From an uncultured bacterium (GTDB taxonomy: Bacteria > Patescibacteriota > Gracilibacteria > Absconditabacterales > Absconditicoccaceae): a stretch of DNA of 64,000 nt. The position numbers and the translations under genes are program-made. Positions within the stretch are counted from its first letter, which is position 1; every line of letters begins with the position of its first letter. Below the pieces are notes generated by a model. It searched no databases, had not been told where the DNA came from, and saw nothing but the letters and a program-made list of their open reading frames with translations. Positions 10,237 to 19,463 of this stretch are shown here, piece after piece. The stretch is taken from the NCBI GenBank assembly GCA_937862565.1, contig CALMFT010000020.1:1-64000 (forward strand), read 5' to 3'.

Positions 10237-12702
10237 CTATTCTACCTTCAATTTAATACTTTGAGTCACGGGTGGATGATCTGAAAATTCTAGTGTTACG
10301 AATATTTCATACAGACCAGGGATGTCATACTTCATAGTCGTTTCAGTAAACTCTCTCGCTTGTCCATTGAGTTTCTTACCATTACCGAAGTCCCAACTCA
10401 CAGACGTCACTTTACCATCTACTTGCAGAGCAAAATCGATAGTATCTCCTGCTTGAGCAAGTTGTGCCGGATGCGATGGCATAAGTATTTCAAATGATTT
10501 TATCTGTCTTTTTACGATAATTTTTTCAGCGAATACAATAGTTTGAGTGAGTCCTTTCTTTGTTTTTACAGTTACTGAAGGTTGGAATTCACCACTTTCT
10601 TTTTTGATATCAAACTTATAAGTATGAGTAATTTTACCTACTGAAGTATTTTTCCTTACTTCACCATCTCCAAAATCTCGAGTAAAGTATACTACTTCAT
10701 CATTGGGATCGTTCAATTTTGTAATACTTGCATCAAATTCTACAATAAGTGGATCAAAACCTACTGTTTTAGTAGCTTTTAACTGTCCAACTAAATTCTT
10801 TCTTTCTAACTTCACAGTATATAGTTTTCATGCAGATTTTCAGTTATTATCAGACATTGCTACTCTAATTTCTTTTTCAGTTTCACTATCAATTTTGAAA
10901 ACATATTCATTTTCTTTAGTAGGATTTTTGAGTACATTATTCTCAAATACTGTGATCTGAGGATTGTTAACAGCTGGTACTATCTTATCAATACTCAATT
11001 TTAATGTCGTAGGTATGTCAGACAAAATAATAGTATCTCCTTCTACTCTTTGATCTCACGAAGCTCCCAATGCTTTGTAAGCTGAATCATTTGGTCCTAT
11101 TACTGAAATAGAATTTATAAAGCTGTAAGAATTGTATCCAATATCCAATAAACTCTTTGCTTCACATGATCCTCTTTTCCCTTCAGTGGTATTAAAATAC
11201 CCTCTTACTCTGTATGATTTTCCACTTGGGAAATCATATTGGAATCTAGCACTTGCTCCTTTTAAACTTCTCACAATTTCATCAGTCTGATTATCTATAA
11301 CATCAACACTATAATCAGAAATATCAGTTCCACCATCATCAACTCTCACTGCAATTTCGTATTTATTATTTCCAAGTGGATTTGTCTCCAGAGTACAAGG
11401 TGGCACGTCTCCTGCATTTACACGGAATCTTGTAAGATACCATATTTGGCTTGTAATACCTGGTATATTGAGAGGTATACTAAAATATGAATTATAAAGT
11501 TTAGCTTCATCAAAGTAATAGGTAAAGTTTACTCTATTTTGTTTATCAGTAGCTCCATCGCCATTGATATCTCGCGTAATCTGAATATTTGGAATATTCA
11601 AATCAGTGAATATTTTTTGAGCATCAATAAGAACTTTCACTGGAGCAGTTCCCAAAATTACTTCATTTTTATTATCATTGAGCGATCGTTCAGCATTGTC
11701 TACATTGAAATCAAAGTCTGTAGCAATATCGATTGTCGCAGCTTTATCAATTGATTGGCTGATTTCCACACCTTGTTGGGCATCAAAGTAAGTATAATTC
11801 ATCTTCACATTGTACTGCCCCTTTTTGAGATAAAGACATGAACCTTGGAAGAAGAATTGGGTACTAATTTGATTGGGATCATTACTGAAAGTCTGACCAT
11901 TTCCACAATCTATAGAAAGTTTGGTAAGTTGTAGATTTAAAAGACCAAGGCTTTGTGCGATCTGTCTATTGAGTTGCATATCCATATACGTTGGAGCAAT
12001 GAGTGGTAATCCTTGAGTCCCTATCCAGAGTCTAGAGTAAGGTAAGCTTGGATCTCCATCATCAAACTTCTTTACTTGTATATGAGGTATAATCATATCG
12101 TTTGTGTTGTAGGTTTGTTCTTCACTAATTGCATTGATGGTAGTATAACTCACAAGTCCTAGTCCTATAGAACCAAAAAGTAATACAAGCCCTCATACCA
12201 GTCCCACTATATATCTAACTCTAGATCCCGTTTTTGTAGTAAAGAATCTGTAACCATTGAGGGCTGCAAATCCAAATCATACAAAGAATAATAATCAGAA
12301 AAGGAGAAGAGTAAAAATAAGTAATACAGATTTTACCGTACTAATATCCAATCCAAGGTTTGACAATGAAGAGGGGTTATTGATCGCAATATACAATCAG
12401 ACAATTACTAAGATTATAAATAATCAGAAAAATATACCGCAACCAATAGCAAAAGTTTTGAATGAAATCTTAGTACCCTGTTTCGCTATGATTTGTGGCG
12501 CTGCTACTTTTGGTGTTGGTATTACTGTAGGGACAGAAGCTGTAGTAGTTGTTGATTTATCTTCTACAAGCTTATCGATTGAAATTGGAACACTTTGTTG
12601 TGGTTTACTTTCCGCAACAGGAGTCTCTTCTGGTATTGGAGTAGGAGTTTTTTTTGGCTTCGGGTTAAAGAAAGGATCCAATCATGCTGTAGTATCTGAC
12701 AT
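10237..12702 (-). CDS. Three-TM membrane protein with large extracytoplasmic PKD-domain region
   Basis: A protein of 821 aa. The N-terminal 90 residues are cytoplasmic-looking and Pro/Thr/Lys-rich (KPKKTPTPIPEETP). Hydrophobic helices follow at roughly residues 91-112, 128-155 and 170-192. The remaining 600 residues are beta-rich and presumably outside the membrane. Near the C-terminus, VVYFTRDFGDGEV and SVSWDFGNGKKL match the WDFGDG signature of PKD domains, so at least two are present. An acidic Asp-rich stretch (ITRDINGDGATDKQN) near residue 385 resembles a calcium-binding loop. A promoter with TTGACT and TATAAT lies just upstream. Surface or cell-envelope sensing or adhesion is inferred only from the architecture. 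TGA is used for several glycines and the stop is TAG. Confidence 0.84.
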
Positions 12703-12735
12703 AAGGATTTTTGAAGAAATTATAAATAATAGTCT

Positions 12736-12764
12736 ATTATAATCATAAAGCATGAATAAGTCAA
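12736..12764 (-). promoter_or_regulatory. Sigma-70 promoter of the PKD membrane protein gene
   Basis: TTGACT and TATAAT are separated by 17 bases on the minus strand; the -10 box ends 33 bases before the ATG at 12702. Confidence 0.7.
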
Positions 12765-12856
12765 AAAATCAAGGGAAAAATGTATGTTTTACGAAACTCT
12801 TGAAAGTCGATAGAGAAAATCTACTCTTTAGCTAGTATTTAACTTGTCTTTTACTC

Positions 12857-13153
12857 ATGAAAATCCCACTTGTAACGCCAGCTTGGTTCGTAAGAAAAAC
12901 ATACGGATGGGGCCGAACACCTGCAACTCGACAATGATGGTTGTTTACATGAGCAATTTTAGCAGGTATTATCTGGTTTGCTTCTACGATGTCCACACAG
13001 GATTTCAATATTCCTGCAGTAAGAAATCACTATATCTTAGGTATGTCACTATTGATATTATCCTTACTTTTAGTATCTTATCTTACTTGAGAAAAGCCTA
13101 GATGGCAGTGGGGCAAAAAAAATAAAAACATAAAAGATTCTCAAGATTCCTAA
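12857..13153 (+). CDS. Small two-TM membrane protein
   Basis: A protein of 98 aa, not recognised. It has a basic N-terminus with aromatic residues (MKIPLVTPAWFVRKTYGWG), two hydrophobic helices at about residues 28-43 and 56-79, and a basic cytoplasmic tail (RWQWGKKNKNIKD). Three glycines are TGA, so the frame is visible only under code 25. It is divergent from the PKD gene and 74 bases upstream of the HAD gene on the same strand, so it may be the first gene of a unit running to asnS. Confidence 0.72.
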
Positions 13154-13227
13154 TGTTAGCATAATATGTCTTTCCTTGCTTTGATTAAACAAATTCCTAT
13201 TATTCAATTTTACTTTAAACTAAGAAA

Positions 13228-13947
13228 ATGAAAAAATATTGAGTTATTTTTGATATGGATGGAGTAATATCAGATACACAAAAATATCACGGAGAAGTAG
13301 AGTTAGAAATTTTAAAATCATATGGAATATCCACTATATCTCCTGATAATATAACAACAATCACAATAGATTGGATAGGAGCTAATTTCGCTGGAGTTCA
13401 GCCCAAAGAGTGGATGAAAAAACTTTTTGATATACATAATAAAATAGATCAATTTGATATACATAAAATAGAAGCTGAAAAAAATAATTTACTTCTAGAT
13501 AAATATCAATGATGAGCTTCTATTAATTTTGTAGCATGAGCGTGAAATTTAATTAATATCTTAAGTTGATCTTGAAAATTTATACTTGCTGTCGTTACAG
13601 CTTCCACCAGAAATTGCATGCTAGAAGTTCTCAATACTTTGGATATTGTTAATAAATTTGATGAATTAATAAGCATATATGATAATGACCCTAAGACTAA
13701 TGAACCCTACATCTCCAAGTGAGATCCTGATGTATATAAAAATATCGTAGAAAAATATGACTTGGATAATTTTGTAATGATAGAAGACGGAGCAACTGGC
13801 ATGAATGGAGCCATAAAAGCTGGATGAAAAGCTATCGCAGTATTAGGAGAAAATAACAGTAGCAAGTTTCCTCAGACAGTCTCTCAGCACAAAGATTTAA
13901 GCACATTGTGAGTAGAAGAGATAGTAGAAATATTGAATAATAATTAA
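13228..13947 (+). CDS. HAD-superfamily hydrolase, beta-phosphoglucomutase / phosphatase type
   Basis: A protein of 239 aa with all HAD motifs: motif I FDMDGVISDT (residues 8-17; the two Asp are nucleophile and acid/base), motif II VVTAS (about 124), the motif III Lys before a GDPDVY segment (about 164; its Gly is TGA), and motif IV MIEDGATGMNGAIKAG (about 182-197). A cap domain lies between motifs I and II, placing it in subfamily I with beta-phosphoglucomutase and phosphoglycolate phosphatase-like enzymes. The substrate cannot be assigned. About ten glycines are TGA. It ends 39 bases before asnS. Confidence 0.87.
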
Positions 13948-13986
13948 ATAATAATTGCCCTCATTTTACAATTTTACACTCATTCC

Positions 13987-15279
13987 ATGTTAATTAAAGA
14001 TATCACAGAAACTCAAGTAGGACAACAAATAACTCTCAATGGATGGATACAGACCATCAGATCATCAGGTAAATTATGCTTTTTGGAATTGCGTGATGGA
14101 TCAGATTATATTCAATGTGTAGCTGAAATTAACTCTCTTGGGGAAGATAAATTTAAGGAATTGGAATCTTGCGGGATTGAAAGTTCTTTACAAATCTCAG
14201 GTACAGTTTCAAAACATCCTAAGAAAGAAGAATTTGAGTTACAAGTTTCAGATTATAGTATCTATACAAAAACAAACGATTATATTTTTGGTACGAAAGA
14301 CGATCATGGTCCAGAATTTTTGTTTGATAATAGACATCTGTATCTCAGAGCAAAATCTCAAATCGCTATTCAAAAAATAAGAAATACAATTATCTATGCT
14401 ACCTATGACTGGATGAGAGATAATGGATTTACTAAAATTGATGCTCCTATTTTCACACCAAATGCAGCAGAAGGAACTACGGAACTTTATGAAGTAGAAC
14501 ACGTAAATGGAGAAAAAATGTATCTGAGTCAGACAGGTCAATTATATATTGAAGCAGCTATGTTTGGTGTAGGTCGTGTGTTCGATTTTGGTCCTGTTTT
14601 CCGTGCTGAAAAAAGTAAAACAAGAAGACATCTCAATGAATTTTGGATGATGGATGCAGAGATTCCATTCATTCAACAAGAAGAGAACATGCAGATTCAA
14701 GAAGATTTACTCAAATATCTTATATCTAAAGTATTAGAAATAAACGGAAAAGAATTCGCTGTATTAGCAAGAGATACGAAAGCACTTGAAGATATCGTAA
14801 ATAAACCATGGTTGAGAATGACTCATCAAGAATTTATAACTGATCTTCAATCGAAAGGATTCGATGTAAAACAAGGTGACGATATCGGTTCAGACACAGA
14901 AATGCAATATATGGAAATGATAGATACACCAATTTTCTTAACTCACTTCCCTATGGGAATAAAAGCATTTTACACAAAGGAAGACCCAAATATGCCTGGA
15001 TACGCACTTTGTAGTGACTTACTCGCACCAGAAGGATGTGGAGAAATTGTAGGATCAAGTACCAGAGATGATGATTATAATATCTTACTTCAGAAGATAA
15101 AAGACCATGGGCTGGATCCCGCTACCTTTGAGTGGTACTTAGATTTGAGAAAATATGGAAGTGTTCCTCATGCAGGATTTGGATATGGACTAGAGAGATT
15201 GGTAAGATGGTTTTGTGGTCTACATCATATTCGTGAGACTATACCTTTCCCAAGATATGCAAATAGAATTACTCCTTAA
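13987..15279 (+). CDS. asnS: Asparaginyl-tRNA synthetase
   Basis: Class IIb synthetase of 430 aa. The N-terminal OB-fold anticodon-binding domain (residues 1-105) contains GWIQTIRSSGKLCFLELRDGS. The catalytic core has motif 2 GPVFRAEKSKTRRHLNEFWMMD and motif 3 GFGYGLERLV with the terminal IPFPR. The segments AEGTTELYEV, FPMGIKAFY and DLRKYGSVPHAGFG favour AsnRS over AspRS. Unusually for this window the whole frame contains no TGA codon, although the protein has some 30 glycines. The start is the ATG at 13987; the leader has no Shine-Dalgarno element. Confidence 0.95.
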   Translation: MLIKDITETQVGQQITLNGWIQTIRSSGKLCFLELRDGSDYIQCVAEINSLGEDKFKELESCGIESSLQISGTVSKHPKKEEFELQVSDYSIYTKTNDYIFGTKDDHGPEFLFDNRHLYLRAKSQIAIQKIRNTIIYATYDWMRDNGFTKIDAPIFTPNAAEGTTELYEVEHVNGEKMYLSQTGQLYIEAAMFGVGRVFDFGPVFRAEKSKTRRHLNEFWMMDAEIPFIQQEENMQIQEDLLKYLISKVLEINGKEFAVLARDTKALEDIVNKPWLRMTHQEFITDLQSKGFDVKQGDDIGSDTEMQYMEMIDTPIFLTHFPMGIKAFYTKEDPNMPGYALCSDLLAPEGCGEIVGSSTRDDDYNILLQKIKDHGLDPATFEWYLDLRKYGSVPHAGFGYGLERLVRWFCGLHHIRETIPFPRYANRITP

Positions 15280-15306
15280 TTTTTATGTTTAAACACTAAA
15301 TTTTAA

Positions 15307-15618
15307 ATGGCCGCACCCTCTAGATTATCTTTACGAGAAACTATAAAAAGTGATGCAGTTCTGCTATTTAAAGCATTAATTGATAAACACACTCCCCTTT
15401 TTCCTAGACTTTTGATTATCCTACTAATAGTGTATGTTATTTCTCCGGTAGATATACTTCCAGATTGGATATTATTTTTGGGAATAGTTGATGATCTGAT
15501 AGTAATAAGTTTATTGACCAAATGGATCAAAAAATTATTACCAAAAAAACTCAAAGATGAGTTTTCAGGAAAGGTTATTGAATGAGAAGTTATTAGAGAG
15601 CATACTTCAAAAAATTAA
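15307..15618 (+). CDS. DUF1232 (YkvA-like) small membrane protein
   Basis: A protein of 103 aa with a basic amphipathic N-terminus (residues 1-30), then the DUF1232 signature YVISPVDILPDWILFLGIVDD, and a Lys-rich C-terminus. The hydrophobic stretch at residues 32-65 is likely membrane-associated. The function of the family is unknown. It follows asnS by 27 bases and may be in its operon. A TGA at 15583 must be read through to add the last 11 residues. Its TAA stop overlaps the stop of the convergent gene in the shared TTAA at 15615-15618. Confidence 0.88.
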
Positions 15619-16199
15619 CGACTATTGAGAAAGTCCAATAAGAACTCCATATCTTCTTTTTGTGCTTTCTTGTCGTCTTTATGAGGCAACAAGTGCCCTA
15701 CTAGCGCTAAATCAAAGTATTTTTGTTTTGCTTCAGAACTATCTGCTCCACCTGGAACATTAAATCGAGAAACAATACTATCTCCATCCATTGTAAACTT
15801 TTTTCCATCGGTATAGTCCAAATTCACACCGTTTGGATTTTTTTGATTCTCATGAGTAGCACTATTTAACATGTTCATTACTCTAAATGCACTTGATATT
15901 TCACTTGCTGGCCATTTCATTAAACCACCAATTGAGACATTTTTTCCATCATAGCTAAATTTTGTCTGACAATCATAGCTTTTTAGATTAAATTCTGTTT
16001 TTCAAACCTGCTCCACTTGCAGATTTCATCTTTCAGATTTACGTGAAGAAAGAGAGAAGTTTCATTCAATATCTTTCTGAACGTCCTTAGCTATTGTATT
16101 TAATAAAACCAAAGTTGGGTTATTTTCTTTTTCAGCATTATTTAAGACAGCCAAAGGTTTTTGTTGTTCTGTTTGATCGTTTGATTCAATTCTTTCCAT
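15615..16199 (-). CDS. Hypothetical hydrophilic protein
   Basis: A protein of 194 aa starting MERIESNDQTEQQ, not recognised. The first 60 residues are polar and probably flexible; the rest is mixed alpha/beta (QTKFSYDGKNVSIGGLMKWP, NPNGVNLDYTDGKKFTMDG). No signal peptide, membrane segment or catalytic motif was seen. The frame needs several TGA = Gly readings in the first 70 residues. A promoter with TTGACA lies upstream at 16240-16268. It resembles the protein at 9605 in size and composition only. Confidence 0.72.
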
Positions 16200-16239
16200 A
16201 TTTAATCGCTAAAAATATAAAATATTTAATATCATTACA

Positions 16240-16268
16240 ATAGTACTTATAATCATATTATTTGTCAA
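16240..16268 (-). promoter_or_regulatory. Sigma-70-like promoter of the 15615-16199 gene
   Basis: TTGACA and TACTAT are separated by 17 bases on the minus strand; the -10 box ends 40 bases before the ATG. Confidence 0.55.
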
Positions 16269-16350
16269 ATTAATTCAGTAAATCAATGTTGTATTTCAAT
16301 ATCATTACCCTAGTGTTAAGGTGTTATATTTAATATTTTTTAAATTACGT

Positions 16351-17409
16351 ATGACCGCTATACATAAGCTTATTCCCATAGACATAAGTATACTCAAGGA
16401 ATTACCCAAAATTGCCAATAAATATAGACTTCCTAATACCAAAAAAGCAATCATCCAACTCTGTACTTCTGTATTGCCCTATATCGCATTATGGATTAGT
16501 ATGTACTTTATGGTACAAGAATGGGGATGGTGACGAGGAATTGCTGTAGCAGTACTCAATGCATTTTTCTTAGTCAGAATATTTATTATTCAACATGATT
16601 GCTGACATCAGTCTTTCCTCTCTTCTCACAAAGCAAACAATCTTATCGGTAAAATATGTAGTTTTCTTACTTTCATACCCTATACTTATCGATCTGCAGG
16701 GCATAGCTTTCACCATAATCATGCCAATAAGTTACGAGAATTTCGCGATATAGGTGATCTGTATACTATGACTACACAAGAGTTTATGGATGCAAGTATA
16801 TGGAAAAAGACGTGGTATATTATATTTCGTAGCCCTATTGTGATGTTTGGGATTATTCCCATTCGGTATATACTCTTCAATAATCGTTTACCTCTAGCTC
16901 GCCTACCAGAGAAAAAAAAACTTAATACGTCATTGATATCAAATAATCTGATTACTATAGTACTCTATGGAGGGATTGGATATTTCCTAGGTACCCATAC
17001 ACTTCTGTCTGTACAACTACCTATCTTGGTGATATTCGGTACTATCGCTATTTGGTTTTTCTATATCCAGCATCAGCATGAATTTGGCTATAAAGCACGA
17101 AAAGATAAACGAGAATACATTCGTTCTGCTGTGCAAGGAAGCACTTTTTATAATCTTCCTAAGCGAATGCATTGGCTAACAGGAAATATTGGATATCATC
17201 ATATTCATCATCTCAATGCTGCTATTCCGAGTTATGAACTCGCAAATTGCTATAATAAAGAACCCTTATTGCAAGAAGTAGCTCAAAAGGTTGGGTTTTG
17301 GGAAAGTTTACGTTTTACCTGGTGTCACTTATGGGACGAACAACAGCAAAAGATGATTTCTTTCTGGAAATATTATAAAATATATGGTAAAGAAAAGTCT
17401 AAAATTTAA
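16351..17409 (+). CDS. Membrane fatty acid desaturase / hydroxylase
   Basis: Di-iron integral membrane enzyme that introduces double bonds (or hydroxyls) into acyl chains. The 352 aa product has the three histidine boxes: HDCGH (residues 82-86, its Gly encoded by TGA), HSFHHNH (about 118) and HHIHH (about 283). Hydrophobic spans lie at about 40-58, 62-80, 140-160, 195-215 and 220-238. ATG 16351 was chosen over an upstream in-frame GTG at 16321. It faces an ArsR-type regulator with overlapping stop codons (TTAA at 17406-17409). Within the family it is closest in layout to acyl-lipid desaturases; the regiospecificity is unknown. Confidence 0.92.
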
Positions 17410-17786
17410 TCTATCTGAGCAAAATTATTACTTGCTCAAGCTAGAACTTTACTTATTTCATTCACATGATTTAATTTATCATGGTTCACAGAATAATATA
17501 CATTTTTTCAATCTTTAGTGGCTTCGACGAGTTTAGCTTTACGTAAAATACCAAGATGTAGAGAAACAACTGCCTGTTCTTGTCTGAGTTTTAAATATAA
17601 TTTAGTGACATTGGTGTTTGGTTCTTCTGTAAGTAATTCTATAATTTGATGACGTAAAGGATTATCAAGCGCTCTCAATGTTAATACAGCTTTATTTAGC
17701 TTATTAAGCGATTCTGTATTAAAGTAAGATTGTTTTTTTTGTTTGTTTTTCAAAATAGTATCATAAAAAATTAAATAGGGAGTCAT
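17406..17786 (-). CDS. ArsR-family HTH transcriptional regulator
   Basis: A protein of 126 aa. A helical head of 35 residues precedes the winged-helix domain: LRALDNPLRHQIIELLTEE (ArsR helix 1-2 signature), the recognition-helix region QEQAVVSLHLGILRKAKLV, then the wing EATKDGKNVYYSVN, where the Gly is TGA. The C-terminal helix ends ASNNFAQID. No clear metal-binding Cys pair was seen, so the ligand is unknown. ATG 17786 was preferred to a TTG 9 bases upstream. A palindromic element at 17852-17864 lies in its leader and could be an operator. It is convergent with the desaturase. Confidence 0.87.
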
Positions 17787-17851
17787 GATGCTCAAGGCTA
17801 TAAACCATCTAAAGTGAAATGAGAAACTCGATTACTTTTGTTATAAAAATA

Positions 17852-17864
17852 ATAATCTGATTAT
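17852..17864. repeat. Palindromic ATAATCTGATTAT element, copy 2
   Basis: Identical to the copy at 9534. It lies between a TATAAT-like box (about 17880) and the ArsR gene start, a position suited to an operator. Confidence 0.5.
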
Positions 17865-17911
17865 CCTGTCGTATATATAGATTATAGGCTGATATTCAAG
17901 TTTGATAATAT

Positions 17912-17947
17912 AAAAAACCACCAAAGAAAATCCTCGGTGGTAGTTTT
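17912..17947 (-). terminator. Intrinsic terminator of the T9SS-domain protein gene
   Basis: On the minus strand, ACCACC pairs with GGTGGT across a 13-base loop and is followed by a run of T. It lies 18 bases beyond the stop at 17965. Confidence 0.7.
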
Positions 17948-17964
17948 TGTACTTGTTAATTTAA

Positions 17965-19203
17965 TTATTTAATAATTTTTTGGGTCGATCCCCTATTTAC
18001 TTGTATAAAATATATTCCTTCTCCGAGACATGATAAGTCTATTTGTGAAGAAATATTATTTCTCTTGTAAAATACAGTAGCTCCGCATAAATTTCTAATC
18101 TTTACTTCTTTAGCTTCCGCTGAGAAATATAGTTTATCACCAAATGGATTCGGATAAATTGATAATTCTTTTTCATTCTTATTGTCACAGTATAAAACTG
18201 CCGAATTACTAAAATTATTATTAATATCCACGATCTTAAGCCTATAATAGGCATTAAAAAATTGCTTGTCAAGATATTCATACCTATCACCAGCATAACT
18301 CATTGTATTCAGAATTTGGAAATTTTTTCCATCCCAAGATTTTTCAATCTCAAAATGAGAAAAATTTTTCACATCAGTCACTTCCCAACTCAATAAATTA
18401 CCTTCTTTGCTAGAACTAGCAACGAAAGACAATAAATTAAGCGGTAAAGGAATGTATGAATTTCCACATACTACATCAAAGTTCATTATATAAGATCCTA
18501 CTGGACCTTCAAATTTTACAATATACTCTAGGTCTGCATTCCCATTGTTTTGGATACATAACGATCCAGTATAAAGTTCATTTGTAGTATAGCCTGTCGT
18601 AGCATTACCTGGAAATAATCCGCAGTTCAAACCTGCTGGTATATTACTACACCATCTAACGCCTGGAGATAAAATAAGATGAAATATCCTGTTGTCATCA
18701 ACTGAGTTGATAGTCCCACAATATTCAATGGTCGGACATAAGTCATAAAAATCACCAATATTTATTTCTCCACCATTCAATGTCATACTTCCCGTATTCA
18801 AGCAATAAGAGGAATACGTGAATGATGAAAAATTTCCAGTTCCAGTGCATAACAAAGTAAAAGTCTGATTAGTCGCAGTATTATTATCAATACAAACTGG
18901 CCCTGCATGAGGTCCAGAGTAAGAAACCTCAGTTCCTGTGAAGGCAGAACCGTCACCTTTGTATACATACCAGCTCATTCCACTAACTGGAGGCATAACA
19001 CAAATACTTTGTCCCGGAGCAATGCTCTGAAATACCCAATATCTATTATTTTGCCAGCTAGCAGTTTGTAATGTGTTGTATTCGCCACAAGTAGGAGTAT
19101 TACTTCCTAGTTGGATGCTGCTATTAGGCCAATTAAATGCTTTTGCACCGAATGAACCTAATAAAAAAATTAAAATAAAAAAAATAATGTTAAAATTTTT
19201 CAT
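17965..19203 (-). CDS. Secreted protein with Bacteroidota-type T9SS C-terminal sorting domain
   Basis: A protein of 412 aa. Residues 1-22 are a signal peptide (MKNFNIIFFILIFLLGSFG). The central region is Cys-rich and beta-rich with NNTATNQTFTLLC-type repeats. The segment PLPLNLLSFVASSSKEGNLL and the following ~90 residues are the fibronectin-like stretch that often precedes sorting domains in Bacteroidota. The C-terminus has LSIYPNPFGDKLYF followed by GEGIYFIQVNRG and KIIK, the hallmark type A (Por/T9SS) sorting domain. Strikingly, none of its roughly 36 glycines is TGA, unlike other envelope proteins here. It sits alone between intergenic regions with its own terminator. Recent acquisition from a standard-code Bacteroidota donor is the likely explanation; export by a T9SS in this host is not shown. 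Confidence 0.9.
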   Translation of the reverse strand: MKNFNIIFFILIFLLGSFGAKAFNWPNSSIQLGSNTPTCGEYNTLQTASWQNNRYWVFQSIAPGQSICVMPPVSGMSWYVYKGDGSAFTGTEVSYSGPHAGPVCIDNNTATNQTFTLLCTGTGNFSSFTYSSYCLNTGSMTLNGGEINIGDFYDLCPTIEYCGTINSVDDNRIFHLILSPGVRWCSNIPAGLNCGLFPGNATTGYTTNELYTGSLCIQNNGNADLEYIVKFEGPVGSYIMNFDVVCGNSYIPLPLNLLSFVASSSKEGNLLSWEVTDVKNFSHFEIEKSWDGKNFQILNTMSYAGDRYEYLDKQFFNAYYRLKIVDINNNFSNSAVLYCDNKNEKELSIYPNPFGDKLYFSAEAKEVKIRNLCGATVFYKRNNISSQIDLSCLGEGIYFIQVNRGSTQKIIK

Positions 19204-19401
19204 TTTACGAGAATTTTATGTGTTAACTTCTATCATATAGCCCTAGAAGTATAGGCTTTAAAGAAATATTAAAGAACAAGTACATTTATTTTATACATAA
19301 TTATCAAGCATTTACAAGTAGTTGAAAAATTCATAATAGAAATTGTTTATGTATTTTGTAAAGATAATCCGTTCACAATAACAACTATTAACATCAATTC
19401 T

Positions 19402-19430
19402 TTGAGTTATAGTCCGCGTATGTTTATAAT
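19402..19430 (+). promoter_or_regulatory. Sigma-70 promoter of the LytM-like gene
   Basis: TTGAGT and TATAAT are separated by 17 bases; the -10 box ends 33 bases before the ATG at 19464. The rest of the 19204-19463 gap shows no gene. Confidence 0.7.
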
Positions 19431-19463
19431 AAGATTAAGAATTTTAATTAATAAGTTAAATAT

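Noticed and set aside
12257-12742. Plus-strand open frame of 161 codons
   Set aside because: It is antisense to the N-terminal region of the PKD membrane protein, whose Pro-rich head and TM helices read sensibly and which has a good promoter.
13987-15279. Aspartyl-tRNA synthetase
   Set aside because: Catalytic segments (AEGTTELYEV, FPMGIKAFY, DLRKYGSVPHAGFG) match AsnRS better than AspRS.
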